The notes under the pieces were generated by a model. That model searched no databases. It had not been told where the DNA came from and worked only from the letters and a program-made list of their open reading frames with translations. Positions 33,512 through 41,608 of a stretch of DNA of 64,000 nt are shown in pieces. Each line of letters starts with the position of its first letter. The first letter of the stretch is position 1. A program made the translations under genes and the position numbers. The DNA comes from JAPPHA01 sp963662705 (GTDB lineage: Bacteria; Pseudomonadota; Alphaproteobacteria; Rhodobacterales; Rhodobacteraceae): contig OY759767.1 in the NCBI GenBank assembly GCA_963662705.2, positions 2,294,001 through 2,358,000 on the forward strand, in the 5' to 3' direction.

Positions 33512-34325
33512 GAAATTGAGAGTATCGAGAAAGATCGTGTTGTCGACGATCCCATTTCCTTCGACCTGGTTGAACTCCGCGTACCTCAGCATCGTCGCTT
33601 GCCGCGTCGGACGAACTCCGAGGAATGGCTGATCGAAGAGGCCGAGCAAATGACCCATCGAAACCACCCAGACCGTGCGTTCCTGGTCGACCCTGTTGCG
33701 GCCGGCAAAAAAAATGTCCTGCCTCCGCTGCAGGGGAGAAAAACACTTCTTTATCGGTTTCCAGAAAAGATCGGACGCCGCTTCCGCCCCGACAGCCTCG
33801 TTGAATGGATGGACGAAGTGAAACCTGCACTTCGAAGTTGTGCGCCGTCCCAATGCCTCTGACACATCTTCCGCCTTGGCACAGTCGACGTTTTCGAAGT
33901 GTTCAAGAACAACTGCCTTGGCTTGGGCAAGACCATTCACATCAACCGTCACTGCATTCCCCCTGCTCGCATTTCGATTCCATGATTTGGTATCAAGAGT
34001 GACAGGTTCTGTCGACAAAAGGCCTGCCAGATCGTTCGAACTGTCAGCCGTCCGATACGGGCTTGTCGGGACAGGATGTCATACGGGACAATGATTTCCC
34101 GCTTCCGGACGAATACTTCTCTGAAGACAGGTAAAAAAACCGCAGCCGTCTTGAGTGGCACGGACTCGCACGGGGCACCGACAAAAGCAAGTTCCTCAAT
34201 CGATCAGCGCTCAAGGCCCCATCCGGGATGCATTATAACCATGCCTTGCACCTGTTCCGTTGGTACGTTCGCTCAAAAAACGAAAGATCCGATTACAATG
34301 GGCAAACCATAGAACGATCCGCCTC
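33512..34325. repeat. 814-bp direct repeat, right copy
   Basis: Second copy of 30769-31582. Bases just outside the repeat differ (T before the left copy, G before the right; C after the left, G after the right), which defines the limits. One or two bases at each end could equally be IS sequence. Confidence 0.92.
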
Positions 34326-34786
34326 GGTGTCCGGGTATTAGGATTTGCTTACACTGACATCTCGGAAGAATCCCTCCGCCGTCTTGCGCTGAGATCTGAA
34401 CGTCCTCTTCCGGACAATCACGCGACGGCACGGCGCACGGGGCACGAACACTGGCACACCCCTTCACCCGATGACCTCCCAAGTTGGTCACCGGGCCGCA
34501 TCGGAAGCAACAGATCGCCCTCAAAGACTTGAACTCGGTTCGGCTGGATGGGGTCCTCGCCTAACGACATGAGAGACAAGACACTGTCGCAAGTCAGCCT
34601 TTTCGACATGTCGCCGACGCTTCCATACGGACAGAGTTGACATGAGTTACCTCCAGGAATTCACTGAAGGGAATACCTGAATTCGCGCCAAAGCGTTCAA
34701 TCGGGAATCGCCGTTGGGCCTAGACATTTTCCGGTTGGCTGGGCATTAATATTGGCCAGTTGGGCTTGGAAACGGGAGCGTGCACG
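34326..34786. other. Region upstream of acs, nothing recognised
   Basis: About 460 bp of DNA that before the insertion lay directly upstream of the NTF2/transporter operon start. It also holds the divergent promoter of acs; TTGACA is seen at 34637 but without a clear -10 box. Confidence 0.45.
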
Positions 34787-36730
34787 GTGAGTAAAACACG
34801 ATTTGAACCGTCGCCGGAAGTTGTAGCAAAGGCACATATTGATGCGGGTCGCTATGCTGAGATGTACGGGCATTCGGTCGATGACCCGGTGTCATTCTGG
34901 GGCGAACACGGCAAGAGGGTCGACTGGATTCAGCCGTATTCCAGGGTCAAGGAAGTTTCCTACGGTTGGCCCGAAGTGTCGATCCGCTGGTACGCCGACG
35001 GTATTCTCAATGTATGCGCGAACTGTGTTGACCGGCACCTCCCCGCCAGGTCGGACCAGACGGCCATCATCTGGGAAGGCGATGCGCCGGGTACCGAGCG
35101 ACACATCAGCTATCGCGAACTCCACGAGCAGGTTTGCCGGTTGGCAAATGCGTACAAGTCTCTCGGCGTCAAGAAAGGAGACCGGATCGTTCTCTACATG
35201 CCGATGATCCCTGAAGCGGCTTACGCAATGCTCGCCAGCGCCAGGATCGGGGCGGTCCACTCCGTTGTTTTTGGAGGATTTTCACCCGAAGCTCTTGCGA
35301 GCCGAATTCAGGACTGCGGTGCGTCTCTCGTCGTCACGGCCGACGAAGGACCGAGAGGCGGTCGGAACGTACCTCTCAAGGCCAATGTCGATGACGCGCT
35401 GAAAATCTCGGGAGATGTTCCGGTACTTGTTGTCGGTCGTACCGCCGGAGGGCCTGGAAACGTGGAGGGACGCGATCACGATTACGCGGCGATGATGAGC
35501 GCGGCCTCGCCCACATGCGACCCCGAACCCATGAACGCGGAAGATCCGTTGTTCATTCTGTATACGTCGGGTTCGACCGGCAAGCCCAAGGGCGTGCTGC
35601 ACAGTTCTGGCGGGTACCTGGTTTTTGCGTCGATGACGCATCAGTTTACGTTCGACTATCACGACGGCGATGTTTTCTGGTGCACCGCCGATGTCGGCTG
35701 GATTACCGGGCACAGCTACATCGTCTACGGGCCGCTGGCGAATGGAGCAACCACGCTGATGTTCGAGGGGGTCCCAACCTACCCCGATATTTCGAGGTTC
35801 TGGCAGGTATGCGAACGCCACAAGGTCAACCAGTTCTACACGGCGCCAACGGCAATCCGGGCGCTCATGGCACACGGTTCCGAACCGGTCGAAAAATGCG
35901 ACCTTTCCTCACTCAAGGTCTTGGGAACGGTCGGAGAGCCGATCAATCCGGAAGCCTGGGACTGGTACAACGAGGTCGTCGGGAAAGGGTCGCGGCCAAT
36001 CGTTGATACCTGGTGGCAAACCGAAACCGGCGGGCACTTGTTGACGCCACTCCCTGGTGCAACCTCCACCAAGCCGGGGTCCGCGACCAATCCGTTTTTC
36101 GGAATCGAGCCAGCGATACTCGATCCGGTGACCGGCAAGGAAATCGAAGCGACCGAGGCAGAAGGTGTCCTTTGCATCAAGGACAGCTGGCCGGGCCAGA
36201 TGCGGACAGTCTATGGCGACCATCAGCGATTCATCGAGACCTATTTCTCCGACTTCAAGGGGTATTACTTTACAGGTGACGGTGCACGGCGGGATGCGGA
36301 CGGTTATTACTGGATCACCGGGCGGGTCGATGACGTCCTGAACGTATCGGGCCACCGCATGGGAACTGCCGAAGTGGAAAGTGCGCTTGTCGCGCATGAA
36401 AAGGTCGCGGAGGCAGCCGTGGTTGGCTACCCCCATTCCGTCAAGGGGCAAGGGATTTACTGTTATGTGACCCTGATGACGGGCGAAACGCCGACCGATG
36501 AACTGAAAATCGAGTTGAGAAACTGGGTTCGCAAGGAAATTGGCCCGATCGCATCGCCGGACCTCATCCAATGGGCACCGGGATTACCGAAGACGAGGTC
36601 CGGAAAGATCATGAGACGTATTCTCAGAAAGATCGCCGAGGACGACTACGGAGCGCTCGGTGATACGTCGACCCTGGCCGATCCTGCTGTCGTCGACGAA
36701 CTGATCGAGAATCGAATGAACCACGATTAA
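34787..36730 (+). CDS. acs: Acetyl-CoA synthetase
   Basis: 647 aa. Activates acetate through acetyl-AMP to acetyl-CoA. N-terminal ACAS region (AGRYAEMYGHSVDDPVSFWGEHGKR), AMP-binding core LYTSGSTGKPKGVLHSSGGY, VGEPINPEAW, TWWQTETGGH, the hinge GRVDDVLNVSGHRMGTAEVE, and the C-terminal acetylation motif PKTRSGKIMRRIL with its catalytic Lys. GTG 34787 is preferred: GGGAG lies about 8 bases upstream. TTG 34760 in frame is an alternative. It stands alone. Confidence 0.97.
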   Translation: MSKTRFEPSPEVVAKAHIDAGRYAEMYGHSVDDPVSFWGEHGKRVDWIQPYSRVKEVSYGWPEVSIRWYADGILNVCANCVDRHLPARSDQTAIIWEGDAPGTERHISYRELHEQVCRLANAYKSLGVKKGDRIVLYMPMIPEAAYAMLASARIGAVHSVVFGGFSPEALASRIQDCGASLVVTADEGPRGGRNVPLKANVDDALKISGDVPVLVVGRTAGGPGNVEGRDHDYAAMMSAASPTCDPEPMNAEDPLFILYTSGSTGKPKGVLHSSGGYLVFASMTHQFTFDYHDGDVFWCTADVGWITGHSYIVYGPLANGATTLMFEGVPTYPDISRFWQVCERHKVNQFYTAPTAIRALMAHGSEPVEKCDLSSLKVLGTVGEPINPEAWDWYNEVVGKGSRPIVDTWWQTETGGHLLTPLPGATSTKPGSATNPFFGIEPAILDPVTGKEIEATEAEGVLCIKDSWPGQMRTVYGDHQRFIETYFSDFKGYYFTGDGARRDADGYYWITGRVDDVLNVSGHRMGTAEVESALVAHEKVAEAAVVGYPHSVKGQGIYCYVTLMTGETPTDELKIELRNWVRKEIGPIASPDLIQWAPGLPKTRSGKIMRRILRKIAEDDYGALGDTSTLADPAVVDELIENRMNHD

Positions 36731-36900
36731 GGCGCAGACTGCTGAACAAGGCGCGGTGTGACGACCGGATAGCCCAATCTCGTCCAAGACCGGAATCGTG
36801 ACAGTCGAAACTTCCCGGAGCAGGCCAGCCCGATGGCAAGAACCGGTCGGTCGTTCAGGATCCCGATTTGCCCGTTGTGGCGGACCCTTGCGATTGGCCG

Positions 36901-38124
36901 TCAGTTGCCGAGGAGGTCATGGCATATCTCGAGGGCTTCAATCAGGCGGTCAACTTCATCCCGCGTATTGTAAAGACCGAATGAGGCCCGGCAGGTGGCA
37001 GTCAGTCCCAGCCGTTCCATTAACGGCTGAGCACAGTGGTGCCCGGCCCTTACCGCAATCCCTTTCTGGTCGACAATGGTTGAAATGTCATGCGGGTGAC
37101 CCGCACCCGCAATGGTGAATGAGAAGATCGCTCCACGGTCTGCCGCCCGTCCCTGCACGTCAAGCCAGTTGAGACCTTCCATCTGGTCCAGGACATAGTC
37201 CCGAATGGTTGCTTCGTGAGATGCGATATTTTCCATTCCGAGTTGTTCGAGGTATTCGAGGGCTGCACCCAGGCCGATCATCGAGACGATCGGCGGAGTT
37301 CCGGCCTCGAACTTGTGCGGTGGCGTATTGTACGCGATGCCATCACGTCTGACCTCCCGGATCATGTCACCACCGCCCATGAACGGCCACATTTCATCGA
37401 GTCTCTCTTCCCGAACGTAAAGCGCTCCCGACGCTGAAGGGCCGTACAGCTTGTGCCCGGTGATCGCGTAAAAGTCGCATCCGATTTCGGTGACGTCTAC
37501 CGGCATATGGACGGCTGCCTGGGATCCATCAACCAATACAGGAACGCCCAGGTCGCGAGCTCCTGCAGAGATTGCTTCGACATCAACCTCGGTGCCCAGG
37601 ACATTGGACATGTGCGAGACTGCTATGAGCCTGGTCCTTGGAGTGACGGCCTCCAGCACGGATTCCGGCACGAGTTCACCGTCGTCGCTGATATCCACCC
37701 ATCTCAACACAATGCCATTGCGCTCACGGAGAAAGTGCCACGGGACGATATTGGCGTGGTGCTCCATGACGCTGAGGACAATTTCATCCCCGGGTTTCAT
37801 GTTCCGGGCTGCCCACGCATATGAAACGAGATTAAGTCCTTCGGTCGTTCCGCTGGTGAAAAGGATTTCATGGGCGTGCCGGGCACCGAGAAACCTCTGG
37901 ATAACGGTGCGGACAGCTTCGTAGTTCTCCGTCGCCAGGTTGGACAGGTAATGCAGGCCGCGATGAACGTTGGCGTACTCTCTGGAATAGGATCTGGTTA
38001 CGGCTTCAATGACTGCCGTCGGCTTCTGGGCCGATGCACCGTTGTCCAGATACACGAGCTGATTACCGTTCACACTCCTTTCGAGGATCGGAAAATCCCT
38101 GCGAATCGTGTCGACATCATACAT
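36901..38124 (-). CDS. sufS: Cysteine desulfurase SufS
   Basis: 407 aa, group II. PLP Lys 225 in ITGHKLYGPSASG and catalytic Cys 364 in RAGHHCAQP. N-terminus FPILERSVNGNQLVYLDNGA is usual for SufS. It supplies persulfide sulfur for SufBCD. It is last in the operon, starting directly after the Yip1-type gene (TGA then ATG with no gap). SufE or SufU, its usual partner, and SufA/SufT are not in the window. It converges with acs. Confidence 0.96.
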   Translation of the reverse strand: MYDVDTIRRDFPILERSVNGNQLVYLDNGASAQKPTAVIEAVTRSYSREYANVHRGLHYLSNLATENYEAVRTVIQRFLGARHAHEILFTSGTTEGLNLVSYAWAARNMKPGDEIVLSVMEHHANIVPWHFLRERNGIVLRWVDISDDGELVPESVLEAVTPRTRLIAVSHMSNVLGTEVDVEAISAGARDLGVPVLVDGSQAAVHMPVDVTEIGCDFYAITGHKLYGPSASGALYVREERLDEMWPFMGGGDMIREVRRDGIAYNTPPHKFEAGTPPIVSMIGLGAALEYLEQLGMENIASHEATIRDYVLDQMEGLNWLDVQGRAADRGAIFSFTIAGAGHPHDISTIVDQKGIAVRAGHHCAQPLMERLGLTATCRASFGLYNTRDEVDRLIEALEICHDLLGN

Positions 38125-38733
38125 TCAGCCACCGACTCCCGGCTGGAATCCAACCATTGGCAGGAAAGCGACAATCGTCAATGCGATCAGGAAAAGCGTA
38201 AGGATGACGCCCATGACGACCGCCAGTCCGCTGCGGAATCCATGGATCTCCTTGATGAAGCTGATGACGAGATAAAATGCGATTCCCAGTCCTCCGAATG
38301 TCACCAGCGACGTGATCGGTGGGAAGACCAGCACCGAAACAAGTTGGGCAAGCTGAACAATCAGGAGCATGGCCTGCAGCCAGATTATTGCTCCAAGGCA
38401 TTCCTGATAACTCCCTGTACCTCCGAACACCTTTCCCACGCCAAAGATAAACCCCGCGACAATGAACATCGTGGCAATCTGGATTATCGTCAGGTTGATT
38501 GGCGACGTGATCAACAGCTCCGTCGCGCCATCCTGCATTGCCGGAGCAAGCTGGACGGTGAGAGTCGTTGCCAGCGTTCCCAGAATCGCGATCAGCAGCA
38601 GGCACTCCAGCCGCACAATCGGGGACGTGTTCAGAAACCGGACTGCGATACGAACACCTTGACCCGGTCTCACGATGGTCAGGTACGCAAGTTCTAACGT
38701 GTCCTTCAACATGCTGGGTAACCGATCATCCAT
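38125..38733 (-). CDS. Yip1-family membrane protein (second of pair)
   Basis: 202 aa from ATG 38733, which overlaps the end of the previous gene by 8 bp. Five hydrophobic segments can be drawn, including CLLLIAILGTLATTLTV, IIQIATMFIVAGFIFGVGKVFGG, AIIWLQAMLLIVQLAQLVSVLV and GLAVVMGVILTLFLIALTIVAFLPM. The motif GGTGSYQECLGAIIWLQ is Yip1-like. Role unknown; presence inside an iron-sulfur operon is a context clue only. Confidence 0.75.
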   Translation of the reverse strand: MDDRLPSMLKDTLELAYLTIVRPGQGVRIAVRFLNTSPIVRLECLLLIAILGTLATTLTVQLAPAMQDGATELLITSPINLTIIQIATMFIVAGFIFGVGKVFGGTGSYQECLGAIIWLQAMLLIVQLAQLVSVLVFPPITSLVTFGGLGIAFYLVISFIKEIHGFRSGLAVVMGVILTLFLIALTIVAFLPMVGFQPGVGG

Positions 38734-39319
38734 CCGGTTTCCCGAAGGATGCCCGCCTGAAATAGGTGAATCTGCCGCATTCGGACCCGGTGCGCGGCCC
38801 GAGAGCCTCTTGCCCATCCACCATGTACGCAGGCCTTTCCATGAACTCAACGCGAATCAAGCAATGCATCCAGTACGAGAAAAACAGCACCGCTATCAGG
38901 ACAAGCAGCGCTCCCGAAATCCAAGGTTGGAACGCCACCTCGACGATTCCGGCGACGAGTACAAGAGGCGACATGGCCAGGACGGCCCAAAAGAGAGCGA
39001 GGCGTGCATCGCGCCAGTTCCCCCGACCACCGAAAGCGCGTGCCAGGACATGCGACGTGGCCGCGACCGAATACAAGAGTAACGGCGCCATCAATAGTGA
39101 AACCGCGAAATGAATAGGCACGACAGCATGCAAGGGCGGTGAACCGGAAGGTATCGAATCGCGGAACAGTGACGGCATTCTGGCAACAAATGCCAGGAAA
39201 CAGGCGAGCATACCGAAAAACAGGATGCGATCATCGCCGATGTTCTTGGCAAGCTGGCGTTCGAAACTCAAGCGAGGGTGTCGGTACGCAGTCAGGATTT
39301 CCGATGTCAGAGAGTTCAT
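38726..39319 (-). CDS. Yip1-family membrane protein (first of pair)
   Basis: 197 aa. Starts by ATGA overlap with the sufD stop (ATG 39319). Hydrophobic segments follow ILFFGMLACFLAFVARM, AVSLLMAPLLLYSVAATSHVLARAFGG, and ALFWAVLAMSPLVLVAGIVEVAF. GGRGNWRDARLALFWA corresponds to the Yip1 motif region of its neighbour, so the two are related. Likely an inner-membrane protein; function unknown. Earlier in-frame start codons would lie inside sufD. Confidence 0.75.
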   Translation of the reverse strand: MNSLTSEILTAYRHPRLSFERQLAKNIGDDRILFFGMLACFLAFVARMPSLFRDSIPSGSPPLHAVVPIHFAVSLLMAPLLLYSVAATSHVLARAFGGRGNWRDARLALFWAVLAMSPLVLVAGIVEVAFQPWISGALLVLIAVLFFSYWMHCLIRVEFMERPAYMVDGQEALGPRTGSECGRFTYFRRASFGKPDG

Positions 39320-40602
39320 GACCGGTGTCGTGCAATCCACTCCGCCAACCGAATTCTTATATCTTCGGCGATGTCCCGATCGGAAATCTCGTCAACCGCC
39401 TCCTCGAGAAACGCCAGCACCAGTATTCTCTCTGCTTCCTTCCGCGAGATTCCTCTGGACATGAGATAAAACAGCGCTTCCTCGTCAATCGCTCCGCTCG
39501 TCGACCCGTGTGAACACGCAACGTCGTCAGCGTAGATCTCAAGTTCGGGTTTTGCCAGAAACTGGCTGGTCTCATCAAGCAGCAGGCCCTTGCTGATCTG
39601 GTAACCGTCCGTCTTCTGCGCTCCGGGTTTCACAAGGATTTTCCCCTGGAAAACACCTTTGGCACCCTCTCCGAGGACTTTCTTGAACACCTGGCGGCTC
39701 TCGCATCGTTCCGCGTCATGGACCACGAAAACTGAATCGTCGTGCAGAAACGCCCCTTCCCCTACGCAAACCCCGGCAACGGTCACACGGGAGTCATCCC
39801 CGCACAACTCGATAAACGCCTCATTGCGGGTATGCGACCCGTTGGCGGTCATCGTAAAACTCCTGAACGAAGATGCCTCCGCAAGGCGCGCGAACATGTG
39901 GGTGATCGCGCGGCGCTCATGGTCGCGTCCCTGGACTCTCACGTGATCGAACGAAGCAGCTGCCTCGAGTTCAACCTCGAGGACCGAGTTCAGTCGGGCG
40001 GCGCCCGGACCGTTTTCGAGCAATGTCAAGGACCCGCCCTGCCGAACAAGGACAACGGAATGCACGATCGCGTCGGACCGGTCGTTTTCGCGCAGGTAAC
40101 CAAGGCAAACGGGCCTGCTGACCCGTCCGGATACGAGAATTGCGAATCCATTGGAAGCTCGGGCGGAATTCAGGGCCGCAAACGGCCTTCGAACCGGATC
40201 CTGTCCCCTGGATTCGAGTTTGCCGAATACCGATTTCGCCCAGGAAATGTCGAGCGCCATGGCGTCCGCGATCGTAACGATGTCGACGTGTTTCAACGCC
40301 TCACGGTCCGAGAGGTCCGGTCTGAAGACACCGTCAATGAAGACGAGGTTCAGACAGTCCGTTTCGTGAAACGCCGGCTGGACCGAGTCCGAAAGAATGG
40401 AAACCCGTTCGCAATCCGTCCTGGAAAATCCGTCCGGGCCGGCAAAACGCCAGTATTCGTCCTTGCGGGCCGGCAGTCCGATACTGCGGAACCGGGCCTC
40501 TGCGGCCGCTTGCGCCTGTTTCCCCCAGCCCGTGCCCCAAGGGGCATCGTAGTTTCCGAGAAATTCTTCGACTGTGTCCGTTTTTTGTTGTCCGGTCGAC
40601 AT
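39316..40602 (-). CDS. sufD: Fe-S cluster assembly protein SufD
   Basis: 428 aa. Scaffold component with SufB and SufC. The C-terminal beta-helix core is clear: GSHTRNEAFIELCGDDSRVTVAGV, VFVVHDAERCESRQVFKKVLGEGAKGVFQGKILV, QISKGLLLDETSQFLAKPELEIYADDVACSHGSTSGAIDEEALFYLMSRGISRKEAERILVLAF. The conserved His sits in CSHGST. The stop of SufC ends two bases before ATG 40602, so translation is coupled. Confidence 0.95.
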   Translation of the reverse strand: MSTGQQKTDTVEEFLGNYDAPWGTGWGKQAQAAAEARFRSIGLPARKDEYWRFAGPDGFSRTDCERVSILSDSVQPAFHETDCLNLVFIDGVFRPDLSDREALKHVDIVTIADAMALDISWAKSVFGKLESRGQDPVRRPFAALNSARASNGFAILVSGRVSRPVCLGYLRENDRSDAIVHSVVLVRQGGSLTLLENGPGAARLNSVLEVELEAAASFDHVRVQGRDHERRAITHMFARLAEASSFRSFTMTANGSHTRNEAFIELCGDDSRVTVAGVCVGEGAFLHDDSVFVVHDAERCESRQVFKKVLGEGAKGVFQGKILVKPGAQKTDGYQISKGLLLDETSQFLAKPELEIYADDVACSHGSTSGAIDEEALFYLMSRGISRKEAERILVLAFLEEAVDEISDRDIAEDIRIRLAEWIARHRS

Positions 40603-41358
40603 TTAGGCGACCTTCTTCAACAGGTCGGAGTATCCGTTTTCCTCCACCCTGATTGCCAGTTCTGGACCTCCGGATTCGATGATGCGGCCATCCGCCATGA
40701 TGTGGACAACATCGGGTTCGATGTAATTGAGCAATCGTTGGTAATGCGTGATCACCAAAATCGATCTGTCTTCCGTCCTCAACCGGTTGACACCCGCCGC
40801 GACGAGTTTCATGGCGTCAATGTCCAATCCGGAATCGGTCTCGTCGAGGATACAGACCTTGGGTTGCAGCATGGTCATCTGCAATATTTCATTTCGTTTT
40901 TTCTCGCCGCCGGAGAACCCGGTATTCAAAGGGCGTTTCAACATTTCCTGTTCGATTCCGAGTTCGTTCGCATGAGCCCGAACGCGTTTCAGAAACGCTC
41001 CCGCAGTAATTTCAGGTTCGCCTCTGGCCTTTGACAGCGAATTCGCCGCCGTTCGAAGGAACGTCATGTTGGTTACGCCTGGTATTTCGACCGGATACTG
41101 GAACGCGAGAAAAAGCCCCATGACGGCCCGCTCGCTCGGATCGAGTTCGAGTACATCCTCGCCGTCCAACGTGACCGTACCACCGGTGACCTCATATCCC
41201 TCGCGGCCGGCCAGGACATACGACAATGTCGATTTTCCTGACCCGTTGGGTCCCATGATCGCGTGCACCGTCCCGGGCGGCAGGCTCAGATCTACGCCTT
41301 TGAGGATCGGCTTGTGCTCATCTTCGAGCGCAACATGGAGACCAGAAATTTCGAGCAT
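40603..41358 (-). CDS. sufC: Fe-S cluster assembly ATPase SufC
   Basis: 251 aa. ABC-type soluble ATPase. MLEISGLHVALEDEHKPILKGVDL start; Walker A GPNGSGKSTLSYVLAGREGYEVT; LEFQYP-like LAFQYPVEIPGV (Q loop); signature FSGGEKKRNEILQM; Walker B CILDETDSGLDID. The family start MLEI fits ATG 41358; the frame open to 41478 overlaps the next gene. Confidence 0.97.
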   Translation of the reverse strand: MLEISGLHVALEDEHKPILKGVDLSLPPGTVHAIMGPNGSGKSTLSYVLAGREGYEVTGGTVTLDGEDVLELDPSERAVMGLFLAFQYPVEIPGVTNMTFLRTAANSLSKARGEPEITAGAFLKRVRAHANELGIEQEMLKRPLNTGFSGGEKKRNEILQMTMLQPKVCILDETDSGLDIDAMKLVAAGVNRLRTEDRSILVITHYQRLLNYIEPDVVHIMADGRIIESGGPELAIRVEENGYSDLLKKVA

Positions 41359-41359
41359 G

Positions 41360-41608
41360 TCAGACCTGCTTGTTGTTTTTACCCGCGGCAGATGAATCCT
41401 GCCTTCGTTCACCACCCATTCCGAACCGGGTACCCGGCTTGGCGTATCTCTGCACCAGCCAATAGAGGATTCCGGCAAAGACGCCCATGAGAACCGAAAA
41501 ACCGGCGTTCGGCAACAAGGAACCGCCCATGCCGGTCGACCAGCCTATGAAGAAAACGACCCCGGCGGTTACGGCTCCATAGATGAAGGGTTGACGAAAC
41601 CTGTTCAT
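41360..41608 (-). CDS. Small membrane protein between sufB and sufC
   Basis: 82 aa. ATG 41608 overlaps the sufB stop as ATGA and the stop lies one base before sufC. Two hydrophobic segments, FIYGAVTAGVVFFIGWS and FSVLMGVFAGILYWLV, are separated by GMGGSLLPNAG, then a polar basic tail (KPGTRFGMGGERRQDSS). It is probably a small inner-membrane protein. Coupling to sufBC points to a role in, or regulation by, iron-sulfur assembly; no family is recognised. Confidence 0.7.
   Translation of the reverse strand: MNRFRQPFIYGAVTAGVVFFIGWSTGMGGSLLPNAGFSVLMGVFAGILYWLVQRYAKPGTRFGMGGERRQDSSAAGKNNKQV

Larger units (their letters stand above)
33425..33952 (-). pseudogene. Truncated paralogue A fused to the IS end
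   Basis: In the right-hand 814-bp repeat the same GTG start (33952) and AGGGGGA site reopen the paralogue A frame. After 147 codons (through DTLNF) it leaves the repeat at 33512, enters the IS and stops at 33425 with 28 IS-derived residues (175 codons in total). It lacks the C-terminal half of the NTF2 protein. If transcribed from its own promoter copy, the RNA would run into the IS antisense to the transposase. Confidence 0.7.

Noticed and set aside
30769..34325. Two alternating gene copies as an ordinary tandem duplication
   Set aside because: The IS inverted repeats meet the repeats exactly, which is better explained by the insertion itself; still listed as an alternative in the finding.
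39742..41034. 430-codon open frame on the plus strand over sufD/sufC
   Set aside because: It is antisense to clear suf genes, has no family features, and long antisense frames are common in GC-rich DNA.
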